Under the pieces are notes generated by a model that did no database searches, was not told where the DNA came from, and saw nothing but the letters and a program-made list of their open reading frames with translations. From Drosophila pseudoobscura (taxonomy: Eukaryota; Arthropoda; Insecta; Diptera; Drosophilidae): a stretch of DNA of 64,000 nt. Positions 1-11,842 of the stretch are shown here, piece by piece. The stretch lies in contig NC_046681.1 of assembly GCF_009870125.1 (NCBI RefSeq), forward strand, positions 15,141,001 to 15,205,000, given 5' to 3'. The translations under genes and the position numbers were made by a program. Within the stretch, counting starts at the first letter, position 1. Every line of letters starts with the position of its first letter.

Positions 1-1055
1 TCAAATAAAACTTCAGATATCTGTTCCACTTAGTTATTTGCACTGCTCTTAAACCATTTATTAGGGCCGTAACTTAGTGCAACTATGCTTGAATCATATG
101 CGCTAAGGCACTTTATGTACACCACCTAGACCACCACCTACTACACAGAAACGAGAATGAACTAAGGGAATTAATCCATTTCTGATGACAATGTTGTTGA
201 TTTCCATTCATTTATTATGAGCATTTCAACTGCAAACACATTTCTAGTAAATATTTGCATTAATAATACTCACTCGACAGCTGACTTGTGTGTGAATTAA
301 TCTAAAATAACTAAAGCCAACAAAGTGGTATTTCTGCCCTCAAATTAGAGTGGAAAATCATGCCCCAACGAGTGTGTTAGGCCACTCCCCCAAACGAAAC
401 AGTAATTCTATAATGATAATGACAGGGAGATAATTTTTCCATACGAAATATAGACAACTTACTTATTTTATTGCATATTTTTTTGTGGAAACCGTATGGG
501 ATTTTATTAGTTTTATTTCTCTTTATTATTCTTAATACATTTCAAGTGAAATTACAGAAGGTAAATGATACAATTTAATCTTTAAAAATAACAAAAATTA
601 TGAATTATGAAAAATATGGTTTAGTTAGATTAAGTACAAAATACTCAACTTTCGATTCAGACAAACTTTAAAATATCCTTTCTTAAGATGAGAACTGATG
701 ATGTAGTTGTAATAACATAAGTAATGCTAGTAGTAATATAATATCTTTTTGTATGTACAGTTTTTCCCTATATGCTATACCATCTGGTAATATTACACTC
801 CTAAATGCTTGTGTCTTTGACTAAATGTTCTCTTAATATACGTCGATAGATCGTATTCAGTGATTTGTTAAGTTGCATACATTTATGTTGTTCAGACTGT
901 TCATTCCGTAAATCAATTTTGGATTCTATGGCTATGTGAAAAGCTCTAGTTTCGGGCCGGCATATACATATCAAACTCACATCATCGTATATCACTCAGT
1001 TACCTCAATATATAAATATCACAAGTGGAGTCACAAGGAGCGTTGTTGCGGTCGC
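1..1055. other. AT-rich flank, no gene seen
   Basis: No open frame here looks coding. The part next to 1056 is presumably 3' UTR of the minus-strand gene that stops there. The rest is AT-rich intergenic sequence. Confidence 0.5.
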
Positions 1056-2492
1056 CTACAGGAATGAGCAGCAGAGTATGAGAATCATCACCGTGATGGG
1101 GAACAGGGCATAGATCTCGCTCCGTGGATGGCACGTGGAGACCAGATAGGTGATGTCGTCCTCCTCATGCTCGATGCCATCCCTGGTGGGCACCTCCACG
1201 ACCACGATCTCGTCCGACAGGAAACTGATGTTGAAGCTGCATTCCGTTGTGTTCAAGCAACTCTGCGACTCACTCAGGTTCGAGTACTGGAAGGTCGGCT
1301 TATATATATCGAATATGACGTGTATATCGTTTCGCACCTCGTCATTGTCGCTATAGAATATATAATAGTAGTACCCATCTTCGATAACATTCTGTACCGC
1401 CTGAGCGCTGTTGTTGGGGGCACTCTCCATGAAGTGTGGACTTGTGCAGTTCTCGTTTGGCTTGAAGAAATCACTCAGGAGTATGGCCCCGTTGAAGCAC
1501 AGGAACAGGCCATTCTCAAAACTCGACACCGAGTTGGACTCATCCGTTTCTGTAAAGTTGACGGCATTTCCGCCGTGACTGTACTTCCTGTCGTAGACAT
1601 TCTCTCGCTTTGTGCGGTTGTAGAGCCGCTCGTAAAGCTCTCGCTTTCGCTGCCGCTTCTGCAGCGCAGGGGCAACCACTCTACCGCCTAAATTGTGTTC
1701 CGCCTCGGGTCGATCTGGTGTACCACTCGCACTGTGATCGGGATTGTGGTGTGTACCAGTCGAAGCATGGCCAGGATGATGCGTGATGGGCATCTGTTGA
1801 AAATGAAGTGTTCCCTTCTTGAGCTTCTTCCTTATGGGTTTCGTGGAGGTAGCAGTGGATCCGGAGAGGGTCAGGCCAGTGGGTAGATCCAAGGGCTGCT
1901 GCTGCGCTGATGGTTCCTCACTCAAGTCTTCGCCTCCGTGATTCTCATGCTCAAGCACCCCGCCATCGGCAGCTGGCGATGGGCCCTCCATCTCCATCTT
2001 GTCCTCAAAGAAGACCTTCACTTGCTCGTGACCCTTGGCATAGTTGGCGCCCAGTTTGTTCTTGTTGTGGTCCGTCAGACCGCAGAGATTTAGCTGCCGC
2101 TGACCCTTGACAATGAGGATACGCGATCCATCAAAACGGGAGCAGAACTTGACCCTCACATTGGCGCCTTTGAGCAGAAAGAATCCCCAATATTCCAGGG
2201 TATCGTCAGGCAGGGTCATCGATTTCTTCAGACGAATGTGTTTGCGATTTGTGGAAATCTCCGGTTTGTTACGCAGCTGAAACGCATTGAAATTGGAGGT
2301 CATCTTGAGGGTGTGTTTCGAGCAGAAGATCGACGATATTCCCGCACGGATTTCAATGATATCCGACTCAGCCATGGGATAAACGACATCGGCGAACACT
2401 GATTTGCGCAGGTGCAAAGGCATAATGATCAGCGTGGCCGGCAGTATCACAATCAGCAGGCAGAAGATGAGAACCCGCTTCACGCCGTGCAT
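1056..2492 (-). CDS. Two-TM membrane protein with APD1-4/DUF4792-4793-like ectodomain
   Basis: A single coding exon of 478 codons. The ATG at 2492 lies just inside an exon: reading the minus strand, a pyrimidine-rich tract ending in CAG precedes it at about 2505, so a non-coding 5' exon lies upstream. A hydrophobic segment at residues 5-25 and another at the C-terminal end flank a large, glycosylatable, Cys-containing ectodomain. Residues ~95-140 (EYWGFFLLKG...FCSRFDGS) and the stretch around YYYYIFYSDND resemble the paired domains known as DUF4792/DUF4793, also found in plant APD1-4 proteins; no RING follows. The middle, about residues 165-290, is low-complexity and His/Pro-rich. Basic sites RQRKR and RTKR could be furin targets. 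The family match is from memory of sequence pattern; function unknown. Confidence 0.75.
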   Translation of the reverse strand: MHGVKRVLIFCLLIVILPATLIIMPLHLRKSVFADVVYPMAESDIIEIRAGISSIFCSKHTLKMTSNFNAFQLRNKPEISTNRKHIRLKKSMTLPDDTLEYWGFFLLKGANVRVKFCSRFDGSRILIVKGQRQLNLCGLTDHNKNKLGANYAKGHEQVKVFFEDKMEMEGPSPAADGGVLEHENHGGEDLSEEPSAQQQPLDLPTGLTLSGSTATSTKPIRKKLKKGTLHFQQMPITHHPGHASTGTHHNPDHSASGTPDRPEAEHNLGGRVVAPALQKRQRKRELYERLYNRTKRENVYDRKYSHGGNAVNFTETDESNSVSSFENGLFLCFNGAILLSDFFKPNENCTSPHFMESAPNNSAQAVQNVIEDGYYYYIFYSDNDEVRNDIHVIFDIYKPTFQYSNLSESQSCLNTTECSFNISFLSDEIVVVEVPTRDGIEHEEDDITYLVSTCHPRSEIYALFPITVMILILCCSFL

Positions 2493-5335
2493 TTTGCGGG
2501 TCTCTGGAAGAATAAAAAACAAAAGATAAAAATAACTATTTACATACTAGTGAGTGATAAGTGACATGGTTAATATTCTTTTCTTGGAAACCACCTTCAA
2601 AGCGATATTCTGTCAAGGGCTGCATCTTGTCTTTGTTCCAGCTTTCTCTCAACTAGGAAAAATCCACTGAGAACACGTCTAATCGGTAGAAAAGTCTGTG
2701 GAACACTGTCTTGATTGTGAGATTATCAAATTAGACTGACGACTCGGACTGGGACTAGAATTGCCCGCCCCCTCCATGACTTTTATCTGTGTATTTGTGA
2801 GAGAGCCGTGTGTCTGGGTGTCAGAGATTGTATCAACAATCCACAACACAACGAATATTGATATAGTTCAAATATATAACCAAGCTATTCACAAGATTCG
2901 ATCAGACACTCAGATCGATGGCCAGCGGCAAGTGACAGACTCTGTTTGATCGATGGTTAGCGATCTATGACTCTCGCTCTGATCACTGCCACTGGCTATC
3001 GGCTCTCTTCTTCCTCTCTTGAACTTAACTTTGTTTAGTACATTTGTTTATCTTTGTTAAGTTTTTAGCAAAGATTAAGATTTAGGCACAGGAACGGAAT
3101 GGGTAAAAGTTGGGGGTGACAATAGTTTTGTTGGGGAAATAAGAGGATTTGCACAAATTCGAATGTCTAAGATTTCTTGGGGCATACATATTCGTATTGG
3201 ATCTCTAATTTTTATGGAACCTCTCCCCTAGTTGTATTTTGGTTACATCACAGCGTCTACCTCCACAATCTCCTAATCTTACTTGGTTACGCACTATTTT
3301 CCCCCGTGCCCCCTTTTGATGGCCTTATCGAGGGAGGGCCTCTGCTAATTACCGGTCTGCCTATTGATGCCAATGGTTGATAAGCCATGTTTTCCCTCAT
3401 GAAAAATGCTGTTTATATTGGCCTGCTCTTATCAAGCGTCAACGAAACGAGACGGGGTTTCTGTTCATACGGGAATCAGCTTCATATATTGCACATTTTA
3501 TTTATGGCATACACGAGTAATTTTCAGCATGTCACGTTTTTGTCGAGTGTTTTTCGGGAACTCAGATCAGGTGTTGGCTAATGTTATAAACCTGGTCATC
3601 AAAGATACATGTGAATTCGGACTAAAAATCATCTTAAATTTTGGAATATCAAATTCAAGGAATCTTTCCTTTTAGATATTCAAAGAGTCTAGAATTCTTA
3701 AATATAGATTTTGAAGTTGTATTAAACATAGGAAAAAGATAAGAACTCTTTACGGGAACTTTAGTAAGCGGCAACTTATGCGTGATAAGAACTTCCATGT
3801 ATAGACTCTTTGTCCTACTTTCGAGAATGAATAATACTTTGTCCGCCTTGATAGTGATTGATGGCCGTTGATGTTGATTGCTGCTCAAATCAAAACAAAA
3901 AACACCTTTAACTTTCACTTTTATATCCACTAAACATATGCTCTACTTTATGTTCCTTTGACTTCAGGTTTATCCTCTTACGGCCTCAAATAAAGTCATA
4001 GTCCAGGTGTCATATATTTCTTACATCTGTTTTTCATTTTTCTGTTTGGTTTTTGGCATTTTCCTAGCAACAGAAAAGAAACCCACGGAAAAGAAAACCA
4101 GTCACGACAGGTTTTTATTCGGCATAGCCATGGCATTTTATTTTCCCCCAGCCCATCCGGTTTTTCGTATAGTTTTAAAAACAAGGCCCCCTACATATTT
4201 GAAGGTTTTTATGCTTAGGCTAAGAAATACGGCAGCCAGCAATAAATGATCAAACAATTCAACTTTTGTATAAAGAAATTCGATTCTTGCAACTCTTTTT
4301 TTCTTGGCATGTGAATCGGTATACAAATGACAGATGTTCACACATATCTGAGTGTGTGTGCCCTTTATGAAGGGTATTACTATTTTCCACAGATGTTTGC
4401 GAGGCAGAAAAGGAAACATTTTCTTCTTTATTAATACCCTATATAAATTCTATTTTATGTCTTTTGAAGATGATTGGAACAGAGAAGCACATACTTTTTC
4501 TGGTCAGGACACAATAGATGGAAAACCTTCTTCAATCGCATCTGTTTTTTAAGGGTATTTGCAGCCTCGGCGTTTTGAAGATACATTTTCTTTTTATTGT
4601 AATTTTCCACTTACATGCTTTTGCTTTTCCCTATCGTTCCGATTTGCGCTTTGTGAAGTTTGGCGTTGTGACAGGTGTGAATTTTATAGAGAATTTCGCA
4701 TGCAATTCTCGTTATTTTTCCTTTTCTTTGTTTATGCGGCCGTTGTTGTCACTGCGATAGGCATTGCCTTTGGTTTGCACTTTCTATTCTGGTCTATTTT
4801 TCGGGATTTTCCTCGCATAAAGATATCCAAAATTAGATAAATGCATGGGTGTGTGAAGGGGGCGGCATTGGAGAAGGCTCTACAATCACACGTGCAACGG
4901 CTCTGCCATTATTATCAGTTCGATTCTCCGATATCCGATTTGTTATTCTATATTGACACACATTTTAATCAACAAATGTTTGAGATGCTCTCTCGATTTC
5001 AACGTCTCTCTCTCTCTCTCTCTCTGTCTGTCTTTTAATCTCTCTCTCTCTCAATCTCTCTCGCTTATCTGGGAAAAATGCACTCTCCCATTTTCTTGTA
5101 TATTTAACGCTTGGTTTTTAGCTCTGTTTTGGCACCACAATTGTTTTAAACTATTTTCTATTGTTTCTAACTTTCTTGTTTCACAATTTTCACATTGCTA
5201 ATCGTTTATACAAGTGAATTATTACAACAAAATAATTATTACGAAATTTTCACCCGACGAGAGGAAGCATAAAAAACAAAACACTTCACTTTCAAAGCAA
5301 TTTCTCGAATGAGACTCATGAGCTGTTGCAATGGA
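2493..5335. other. Intergenic/5' region without recognised gene
   Basis: About 2.8 kb with only short, non-coding-looking open frames. It should contain the 5' exon(s) and promoter of the minus-strand gene ending at 1056, but I cannot place them. It ends in a CT-rich microsatellite. Confidence 0.45.
5003..5063. repeat. CT-rich microsatellite
   Basis: A run of TC dinucleotides with a few interruptions. Read on the other strand it is a GAGA tract, which can bind GAGA factor in Drosophila. Confidence 0.8.
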
Positions 5336-5339
5336 AATT

Positions 5340-5790
5340 TTTATACCCGATACTCTAAATGAGTGTAGAGGTATATTAGGCTTGTGGTGAACATGGACCA
5401 TAACATAACCTCCAGAAGGAATCTTCCGACCCCATAAAGTATATATGTATATTCTTGATCAGCATCAATAGCCGAGTCGATTGAGCCCTGTTTGTCCGTC
5501 CGTCTGTCAGTCCCTATCAGCGCCTAGTGCTCAAGGACTATAAGAGCTAGAGCAACAACATTGCTGAATCTGGATCAGATCGGATCATTTTTATAGCCAA
5601 AAGGAACAAATCAATTTGCAGTGGCTACGCAGCGCCCGACGACACGCTTAAACTGATTTTCTGTTTCTCTCGCACGCACTGTCGTTTAATGTAGCCATAC
5701 TTAAGTATCGGCTATAAATGTACAGTTGCGGTCGCAGCAGCAACTCACAACGTTCCCCCTCGTTTAATAATAAGAGCCAAAGAGAGAGAT
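5340..5790. repeat. Dispersed repeat, probable transposon remnant
   Basis: The block starts TTATACCCGATACTC and contains a TTCTTGATCAGCATC segment followed by CCGAGTCGAT and a GTCCGTCCGTCTGTC run. I recognise this combination from interspersed repeats in many Drosophila genomes. No coding frame, target duplication or long terminal repeat is visible, so family and ends are uncertain. Confidence 0.55.
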
Positions 5791-7350
5791 GTGTGTTTTC
5801 GCTCTCACTTACGCTCTTTGGCTGGGCTCTCTAAAATATCTGCGCTCTTTAATGTGAGGGAAACAATTTTTTGTTTTGACGGGAAGTTGGTGGCGATGTG
5901 ATGTTCTCCCAGGGGTGGAAAATCGTTTGTAAAAGGGCGGTTAGCTCTATACTTTTTGAAATTTAGAATTGTTATTATTAGAACTGATTTATTAAATTTT
6001 CCCATGAAAGGCTTTGAACTCAATAGAAAGTCTTAAAACATTAAAATTGTTATAAAACAAATATTGTACATTGACACATAATTTTCTTAAACATATATTT
6101 TGGAAAAATTTATGGAAATAAATTTATCATCAAATCTTGAGATTGAAATATGCAAATATTTTTAATGCCACAATTCCCTCAACTTAAGCCAGAACATCCC
6201 ATAATATATGAGATACAAATAGAGTTAATCCCAAGAATGGTGAAAATGATATAAAACGTATGCAGAGGTGATAACATATACAATATTTGAAGACCAACAA
6301 AATAAAGACAACAAGAAAATTCTGTCTGATAAAATAAGAAATGTTTGAATAAAAACAGAATCATTCTGATTCTGGCAGAATAATTCCGACAGAGACCAAT
6401 GGGTCATGTCATGTCATGGGATAACAAATGAGGAGTTATCTTAACCCTTAAACTTACTGTTCAAATCCGCCATTGAGTAGTAGAAATCCGTGTGATAATA
6501 ATGCAATTGACCCGGGCTGATGGAGGTCGTCCGATTGAACATCTTTTTATTAGCCATTTTATGGGAACCGTTTTTTGAAGGATGAAAGGACTGGTAGAAA
6601 AGGCAACGACCGCAGCTCGTGAATTATCGCAATGAACTGACGGGAAAAATATAATCCGAATCATTTGAAAGCCCCCAACAACTGGGATGGGATAGCGATG
6701 ACGCTTAATCCAAACAGTCAGACACAGAGACGTCCCGTTGTCGTGTGTCTCTTCAGAGCTAATACTGATAGTCGGGCTGGTTGCTGCGCTGTCTATTATC
6801 ATTATAAACTAGTAAACAGTGTTATAAAGCCGAACATACTCTACATCGTTGCTGACACAATCATTAAATTGATAAGGACTTAATTGGGACTGTCAGTCAT
6901 TCAATAGCTGTAGCAGGAATACTTATGGACGGGGTATGGGTATGGCATCTGTCCATGCTTCACAACAGCGATAGCAGCACGTGCTAAGGAACCCCCACTC
7001 TATTGATTGGAAACTTGATATCTGCGTGCCGTAGGGCTTGTTTCTGATACTTTTTAGCGGAAATTACTGAGGAAATTCAGCAGAAAATGCATTGTATACC
7101 AATAAAAATAATAGAATACTTCTCCTTTGTGTTGAATATTTTCTTAGAGTCGGTTTTTGTGTGCCATGAATACCCATTAGATATCATGAACGAAATCTGT
7201 CAGATTCATTTGCAAACAAACCGATAAGATTCTATCTGTTGGAGACTTTAAATAAATGTAAAATTTATATGCCTAGACATTCTATCTTATCTGGGATCAT
7301 TACTTTTATTGGTTAAAGAAGCAAAAAGTTACGTGAAGGAAAGTTTTGCA
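5791..7350. other. AT-rich intergenic DNA
   Basis: No convincing coding frame, RNA gene or repeat seen. It is the 3' flank of the minus-strand DUF229 gene. Confidence 0.45.
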
Positions 7351-9649
7351 TCAGAAGTTAAGAGTAAGCGGAAAGTTGACATGGGTTTCGATTACGTCGG
7401 ACATTGGCGTGGTGCTGGGTTCCAGATAGGTGATCCATTCGGGAGCTGTTGTGGATGTTAAGATTCCTTCTTTTAATTTTCGCATTTCCACTTTGATTTG
7501 TTGGAGGCTCAAGGCGTTGAGCTTCTCTATTTTCTCCACCTTCTTCATTAAGCTGTCCATAGATTTCAACAATTTCTGTTTTTTCGCGCCCGGTTTGTTC
7601 TTCCTTCTTCGTAGTATCCTGCGCTTTTTTTTCTTTTTGGGGAGTGACTTACACACACAGAACTTTTTGTCATTCCCATCTTTCACACATTTCGATTGAT
7701 GCGTATATCGAAGCAGTCGCCCAAAGGTGGGAACACTGACGTTCACCAATTGGTTGGTGTCGTGATTATACAGAACGGTGGCCAGAAATCTCGCGGCTTT
7801 AGGCTGCGTAGTGAAGCGCACTCGATACTTGATAGTACTCGACTTGAGGGAAGAACTATGCTGATGAATGGACTCAACTTTCTGCAAAGAAAACGCTTCA
7901 CAGCGATTAATTAGGTTGCGAGAGCGCAGGTAGTTGTTGAGGCTGTCGACCAGGAGCCAGCCGAGGGGCAACATCTCGGTCTCCTCCTGCAGCAGTTCCA
8001 TGGAAGAGGCACAGTCGCAGTAGTTCTCGCTGCGACCCGCCTCATGGCAGGTGCGATTCGTGGGAATTTCTTTAAAGAGCGTTAAGCAGGTGGGGCAACC
8101 CTCTGGTTGCAACAGATGTGCTGCCACCTTCGTTCCTAAGTTCAGAATGTCCTGCAACGTGAGGTACAAATCATGGGGTGAGGTCATCCGCTGTGTATTG
8201 ATCGCCAGAGCCACGGATATGTCTGGGTATTGCAGACGAACCCACGATGGTAGCCACACGAACAGCATGGGATGACAGACATGATCACTGAAGAATATTA
8301 CAATCGCTTCACTGAAGAGCCCCAACTGTTCGAAGCGTTTTATATAGTCCATCAACGTGGGCTCCCTTTTTGGCCGATTCTGTTCCGTGACGAAATTGCT
8401 CGTCCAGAAGAGACCGAAAAAGGGTTGTGTGTGGTTGAGGTAACGCTCCAGCAATTGCTGACAGTAGTCATAGACATAGTCCACATACAGCCGCCTGCCC
8501 AGCCCATGATACTCTGTGGATCGATTGCGTAGATGCAAACTGTCGGCTATGCCCCGCATGAATGGTCGCAGATAGTAGTCGACGGGCTGCTTCCCGAACT
8601 CAAAGGCGAACTTTCGGATGAGCGTGAGATCCTCTGCATAGGCCGTTAGGTAGCCCTTTTCCTTGTATTGCTTCCAAATGAATGGCATCGCGTCCATGTC
8701 GCTGGCCGATTGAAGATTGTGCACCGCACTGGGACTGTAACCCGATATTAGGGCCATCAGATTAATATAGCTATTCTCGCCCATTCTCTTGTAGTTCTGC
8801 ATCTCGAACCAGCCCTCTCTGTTGCTTTTCAGTCCTGGCATATCGTCTAGTGTGGATCGAAAGTCGTTCGGCGTCATACCATTGAAGCCGAACATTATGA
8901 CACTGGGACGACGATGACTCTTTGGCTGCTGATTGGATGACTGATGTATTGACTGGACAAAGGTGAAGGGCTGAACCTGTAGCACATCCCCCCGACTGTC
9001 TTTGCAGATGGCAATCAAGCCCATCACATCTTCAGGGACAATATAAGTATCATGGAAAGGAGTCTCCACCGCGCGACTGACAAAAGAATGTTTGTCGAAT
9101 GAGCTGCAGTTGTTTGGCTATTATTCATGGGATTCCTTACTTGATGCTACCATTGATGTAGAGTCCCATTGGATTTGTGGTGATCCTGCGATACCCACAT
9201 GTATACGTCATATCCTTAGGCTTTCTCTCTAACGTACGCAATGTGAGATTGACCGCAGATTGGCTGACATAAAGGATATGCAGGTGGCGCAGATGATCGT
9301 AGCTGGACCTCACAATATCATGAACATCCTGAATGGGCTTCTTCCTAAGCAGTTGATCCTTGATTGATTCAACATATGGTGTGTCGGTGGTATTTTTTCT
9401 GGTTGTAACACTTCGCCTTTGAATCTTTGCTTTCATGGGTTTCCTACTTGCCCGGGACTTCCGGGGTACAGCAATTGTGAAAACTCTTTTATATTTATTT
9501 GGTGTCGTATACTTATTATTCTTTTTTTTCGCTCCATCAATAAGGCAAATGGTGATCAAGAGTAAACAGAGTATCACAAAGCACCGAAAACTCCACACAT
9601 TCATCATAGATGAACTCATCAACTGACGACTGCCGGAAACATTACACAT
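7351..9649 (-). CDS. DUF229 paralog A, probable pseudoenzyme, Lys-rich tail
   Basis: Exons 9649-9141 and 9076-7351 (744 aa; 64-nt intron, phase 2, at the same place as in paralogs C-F). ATG 9649 is the first in-frame one; later Mets are close by. An N-terminal hydrophobic segment (FVILCLLLITICL, residues ~22-34) serves as signal or anchor. DUF229 (PF02995) has an alkaline phosphatase/sulfatase fold. Here the first metal/nucleophile motif, GIDTMSRMN in sister genes, reads GFNGMTPND (~residue 232). The SHDD motif is TEQN, and the SDHGxRxG loop is cut to SDHVCHPM (~432). The Cys pattern is kept (CPTC, NYCDC, CVCKS), so the fold is probably intact but catalysis lost. The C-terminus carries KKKKKRR/RRRK runs and a coiled-coil-like helix that C-F lack. 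It lies 165 bp downstream of paralog B on the same strand. Confidence 0.85.
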
Positions 9650-9814
9650 TTTTATCCTGATAATTGTAATGTTTTGGTGCAAAATCCATTAGACATGAGT
9701 TTCTGGAAAGTACGAAAGCTTTAACAAGGTCTAAAACTTTTTAAATTGAATATTGTCGGTGTTTTACAACGGGTATCTCCTGAGTTGACACTGATTTATC
9801 AAATTTACCGATTA

Positions 9815-11842
9815 TCAATTTTTCTTTATCGAGGCTTCCTTTCGATTATTTGTTGTCTTTTCCAACGTTTTTTTCCGCCTGGTGTCGACGTTGCTTGCTT
9901 TTTTTCTTTTTTGGTACTTCGGGTTTGGCAATCTCATTTCTTTTTTAGGTATAAGAATTTCCTTTTTTGCCTTTTTCATTACGCTATGCTTTTCCTTCTG
10001 GGTATTTAATTTTTCAATGAGTTTCTCCATTCGGCTCTTGCACACACAAAACTTCTTTCCTGACAGTTTTTTCATGCAATTGGAATCGTTTCGATAGGGA
10101 TCCAATCTTCGAATGGATCCCACGTTCAGATAGTCCATAGTTTTCAGCTTGTGGTTATAGCGTATACTTCCGGAGAACTCTGGATGATTAGGATTGGTCC
10201 TGTCGTAGAGCTGTCGGTTGACGCTGAATGTCACTCGATAGGTGTTGATGTACGATGATGACTGACGCTCCTCAACACGCATCGATACGGCTGAAACGGA
10301 CTTGAGGGTGAAATTGCAGCAGAACTCTTGAAGGTTTCTGTGGTGCAAGTAGTCGTTTATACTGCGCACAAGAAGCGTACCCAACGGCAGATGCTCTGTG
10401 TGCCTGGTGGCAAGTGACTTGTAGATGGCGCAGGGGCATGTTTCATCACTTATTCCCGCATCCGGGCAGGCGCGGCTCTCATTTATCGGCGCCAGAAGTG
10501 TCTGGCATTTCGGACAGTCCTCCAGCTCCTCCACAGCGTGTGGCCATTTTTCGCCCAGCTCCAGAATGTACTGGAGAGTCAGATGCAAGTCGTATGGAGA
10601 GGTAAGTCGTTGGCTATTGATTTGCAAGGCCTGCACCGCTTCCGGATGCTCGGCACGGAACCAAGGAGGCAGCCAGATAAACAGCATAGGCAGGGTCTCC
10701 TCATGGCTTGAGCCTTGGCCCTCATCGCTGAAGATGATCACAATCGATTCCTTAAAGAGTCCCAGCTCAATGAAGCTCAGAAAATATTCCATAATAAATG
10801 GTTCCAAAATTGTACCATCCGCAAACATGTCGTAGCTCGAGCTGTTGGTCCGAAAGAGTCCAAAAAGAGGCTGCTGAGATTCCGTGGTCATATGTCGTTC
10901 CAGAAATTGCTGGAAGAATTCATAGACATATCGAATGTTCATCATTCTGCCAATACAGTCAGTGGGAACTTTAGTGTCGATTCCCTTGGCATAGTAGTCG
11001 AGGCTGGACTTTTCAAAGTTAAAGACATTTTGATAGCTCACGTCCTCGGCGTAGGCCGTCAGATAACCCCTCTGCTTGAAGTGATTCCAGATCAAGGGCA
11101 GCGTCTCCAAGCAGCCTTGTTTCTTCGAATGGCAACCTATGTTCTGCCAAGTTTGAGGAATGTAGCCGGAGAGAATGGCCATTAAATTGGGCATGAGGCC
11201 CTTGTCCACTCTGCCGTATCCTTGCATCTCGTACCAGCCCTCCATTTGAAGACGCTTGCTAACTTCTGGAAAGTTTTGGCGAAAAATGGTTCGGGAAATG
11301 CTACCAATACCCATCATGATTACATTGGGCTTTCGGCACTTAGATATTGGCGGTTGGCGCCCACGGCGGGGCTGCACCAAGGCCAAGGTCCTTGTTTGGA
11401 GCACTTCCCCCAGGCTATTGCTGCAGGTAACTGTCATGCTCTCCACATTATGGGGCACCACATAACCATTCTGAAAGGGCACTTTTTTCAGTCCGATATT
11501 TTTTCGCCTTCCAATCTCACGATAACTGCAATTGTACTCAACGATCAGTTGCGAAACAAGATCGTTTATAAGCATCACATATCGCTGGTGTTCGTCATGG
11601 AAGTCTGTGGTGATCAAATCATCATCTTGGGAGCATTTCTCATAATCGTCATCCTTTCTACTATTCGTGGCATTTTTTGACATTTGTTGGGTATTCAGAA
11701 TACGACACTCTGATGTTTCGATGTAGTAGTTGTTTCCATTTTCTTTCTGTGGAGGGGACTCCTTTCGCGGTGCTTTTATTTTATCCACCGCGAAGATTAA
11801 TGGTAGATCCAAAATTAGTATTAGAAGTGTCCAACGTGTCAT
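9815..11842 (-). CDS. DUF229 paralog B, intronless probable pseudoenzyme
   Basis: One 675-codon exon with a true ATG at 11842 and a signal peptide (WTLLILILDLPLIFA). The DUF229 core starts after YIETSECRI. The first active-site motif is GIGSISRTIF (~residue 177): the metal-binding Asp of GIDTMSR has become Gly. The second, SDHGxRxG, is SDEGQGSSHEETLPM (~368), with His changed to Glu. The SHDD motif is SYDM. These losses parallel paralog A, as does the Lys/Arg-rich tail after CVCKSRMEKL. The phase-2 intron found in A and C-F is missing, which suggests intron loss. A divergent 1.1 kb separates it from paralog C. Family call firm, loss of catalysis inferred. Confidence 0.87.
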   Translation of the reverse strand: MTRWTLLILILDLPLIFAVDKIKAPRKESPPQKENGNNYYIETSECRILNTQQMSKNATNSRKDDDYEKCSQDDDLITTDFHDEHQRYVMLINDLVSQLIVEYNCSYREIGRRKNIGLKKVPFQNGYVVPHNVESMTVTCSNSLGEVLQTRTLALVQPRRGRQPPISKCRKPNVIMMGIGSISRTIFRQNFPEVSKRLQMEGWYEMQGYGRVDKGLMPNLMAILSGYIPQTWQNIGCHSKKQGCLETLPLIWNHFKQRGYLTAYAEDVSYQNVFNFEKSSLDYYAKGIDTKVPTDCIGRMMNIRYVYEFFQQFLERHMTTESQQPLFGLFRTNSSSYDMFADGTILEPFIMEYFLSFIELGLFKESIVIIFSDEGQGSSHEETLPMLFIWLPPWFRAEHPEAVQALQINSQRLTSPYDLHLTLQYILELGEKWPHAVEELEDCPKCQTLLAPINESRACPDAGISDETCPCAIYKSLATRHTEHLPLGTLLVRSINDYLHHRNLQEFCCNFTLKSVSAVSMRVEERQSSSYINTYRVTFSVNRQLYDRTNPNHPEFSGSIRYNHKLKTMDYLNVGSIRRLDPYRNDSNCMKKLSGKKFCVCKSRMEKLIEKLNTQKEKHSVMKKAKKEILIPKKEMRLPNPKYQKRKKASNVDTRRKKTLEKTTNNRKEASIKKN

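Noticed and set aside
1128-1691. 187-codon plus-strand frame inside the first gene
   Set aside because: Antisense shadow of a gene with clear domains and TM segments on the minus strand.
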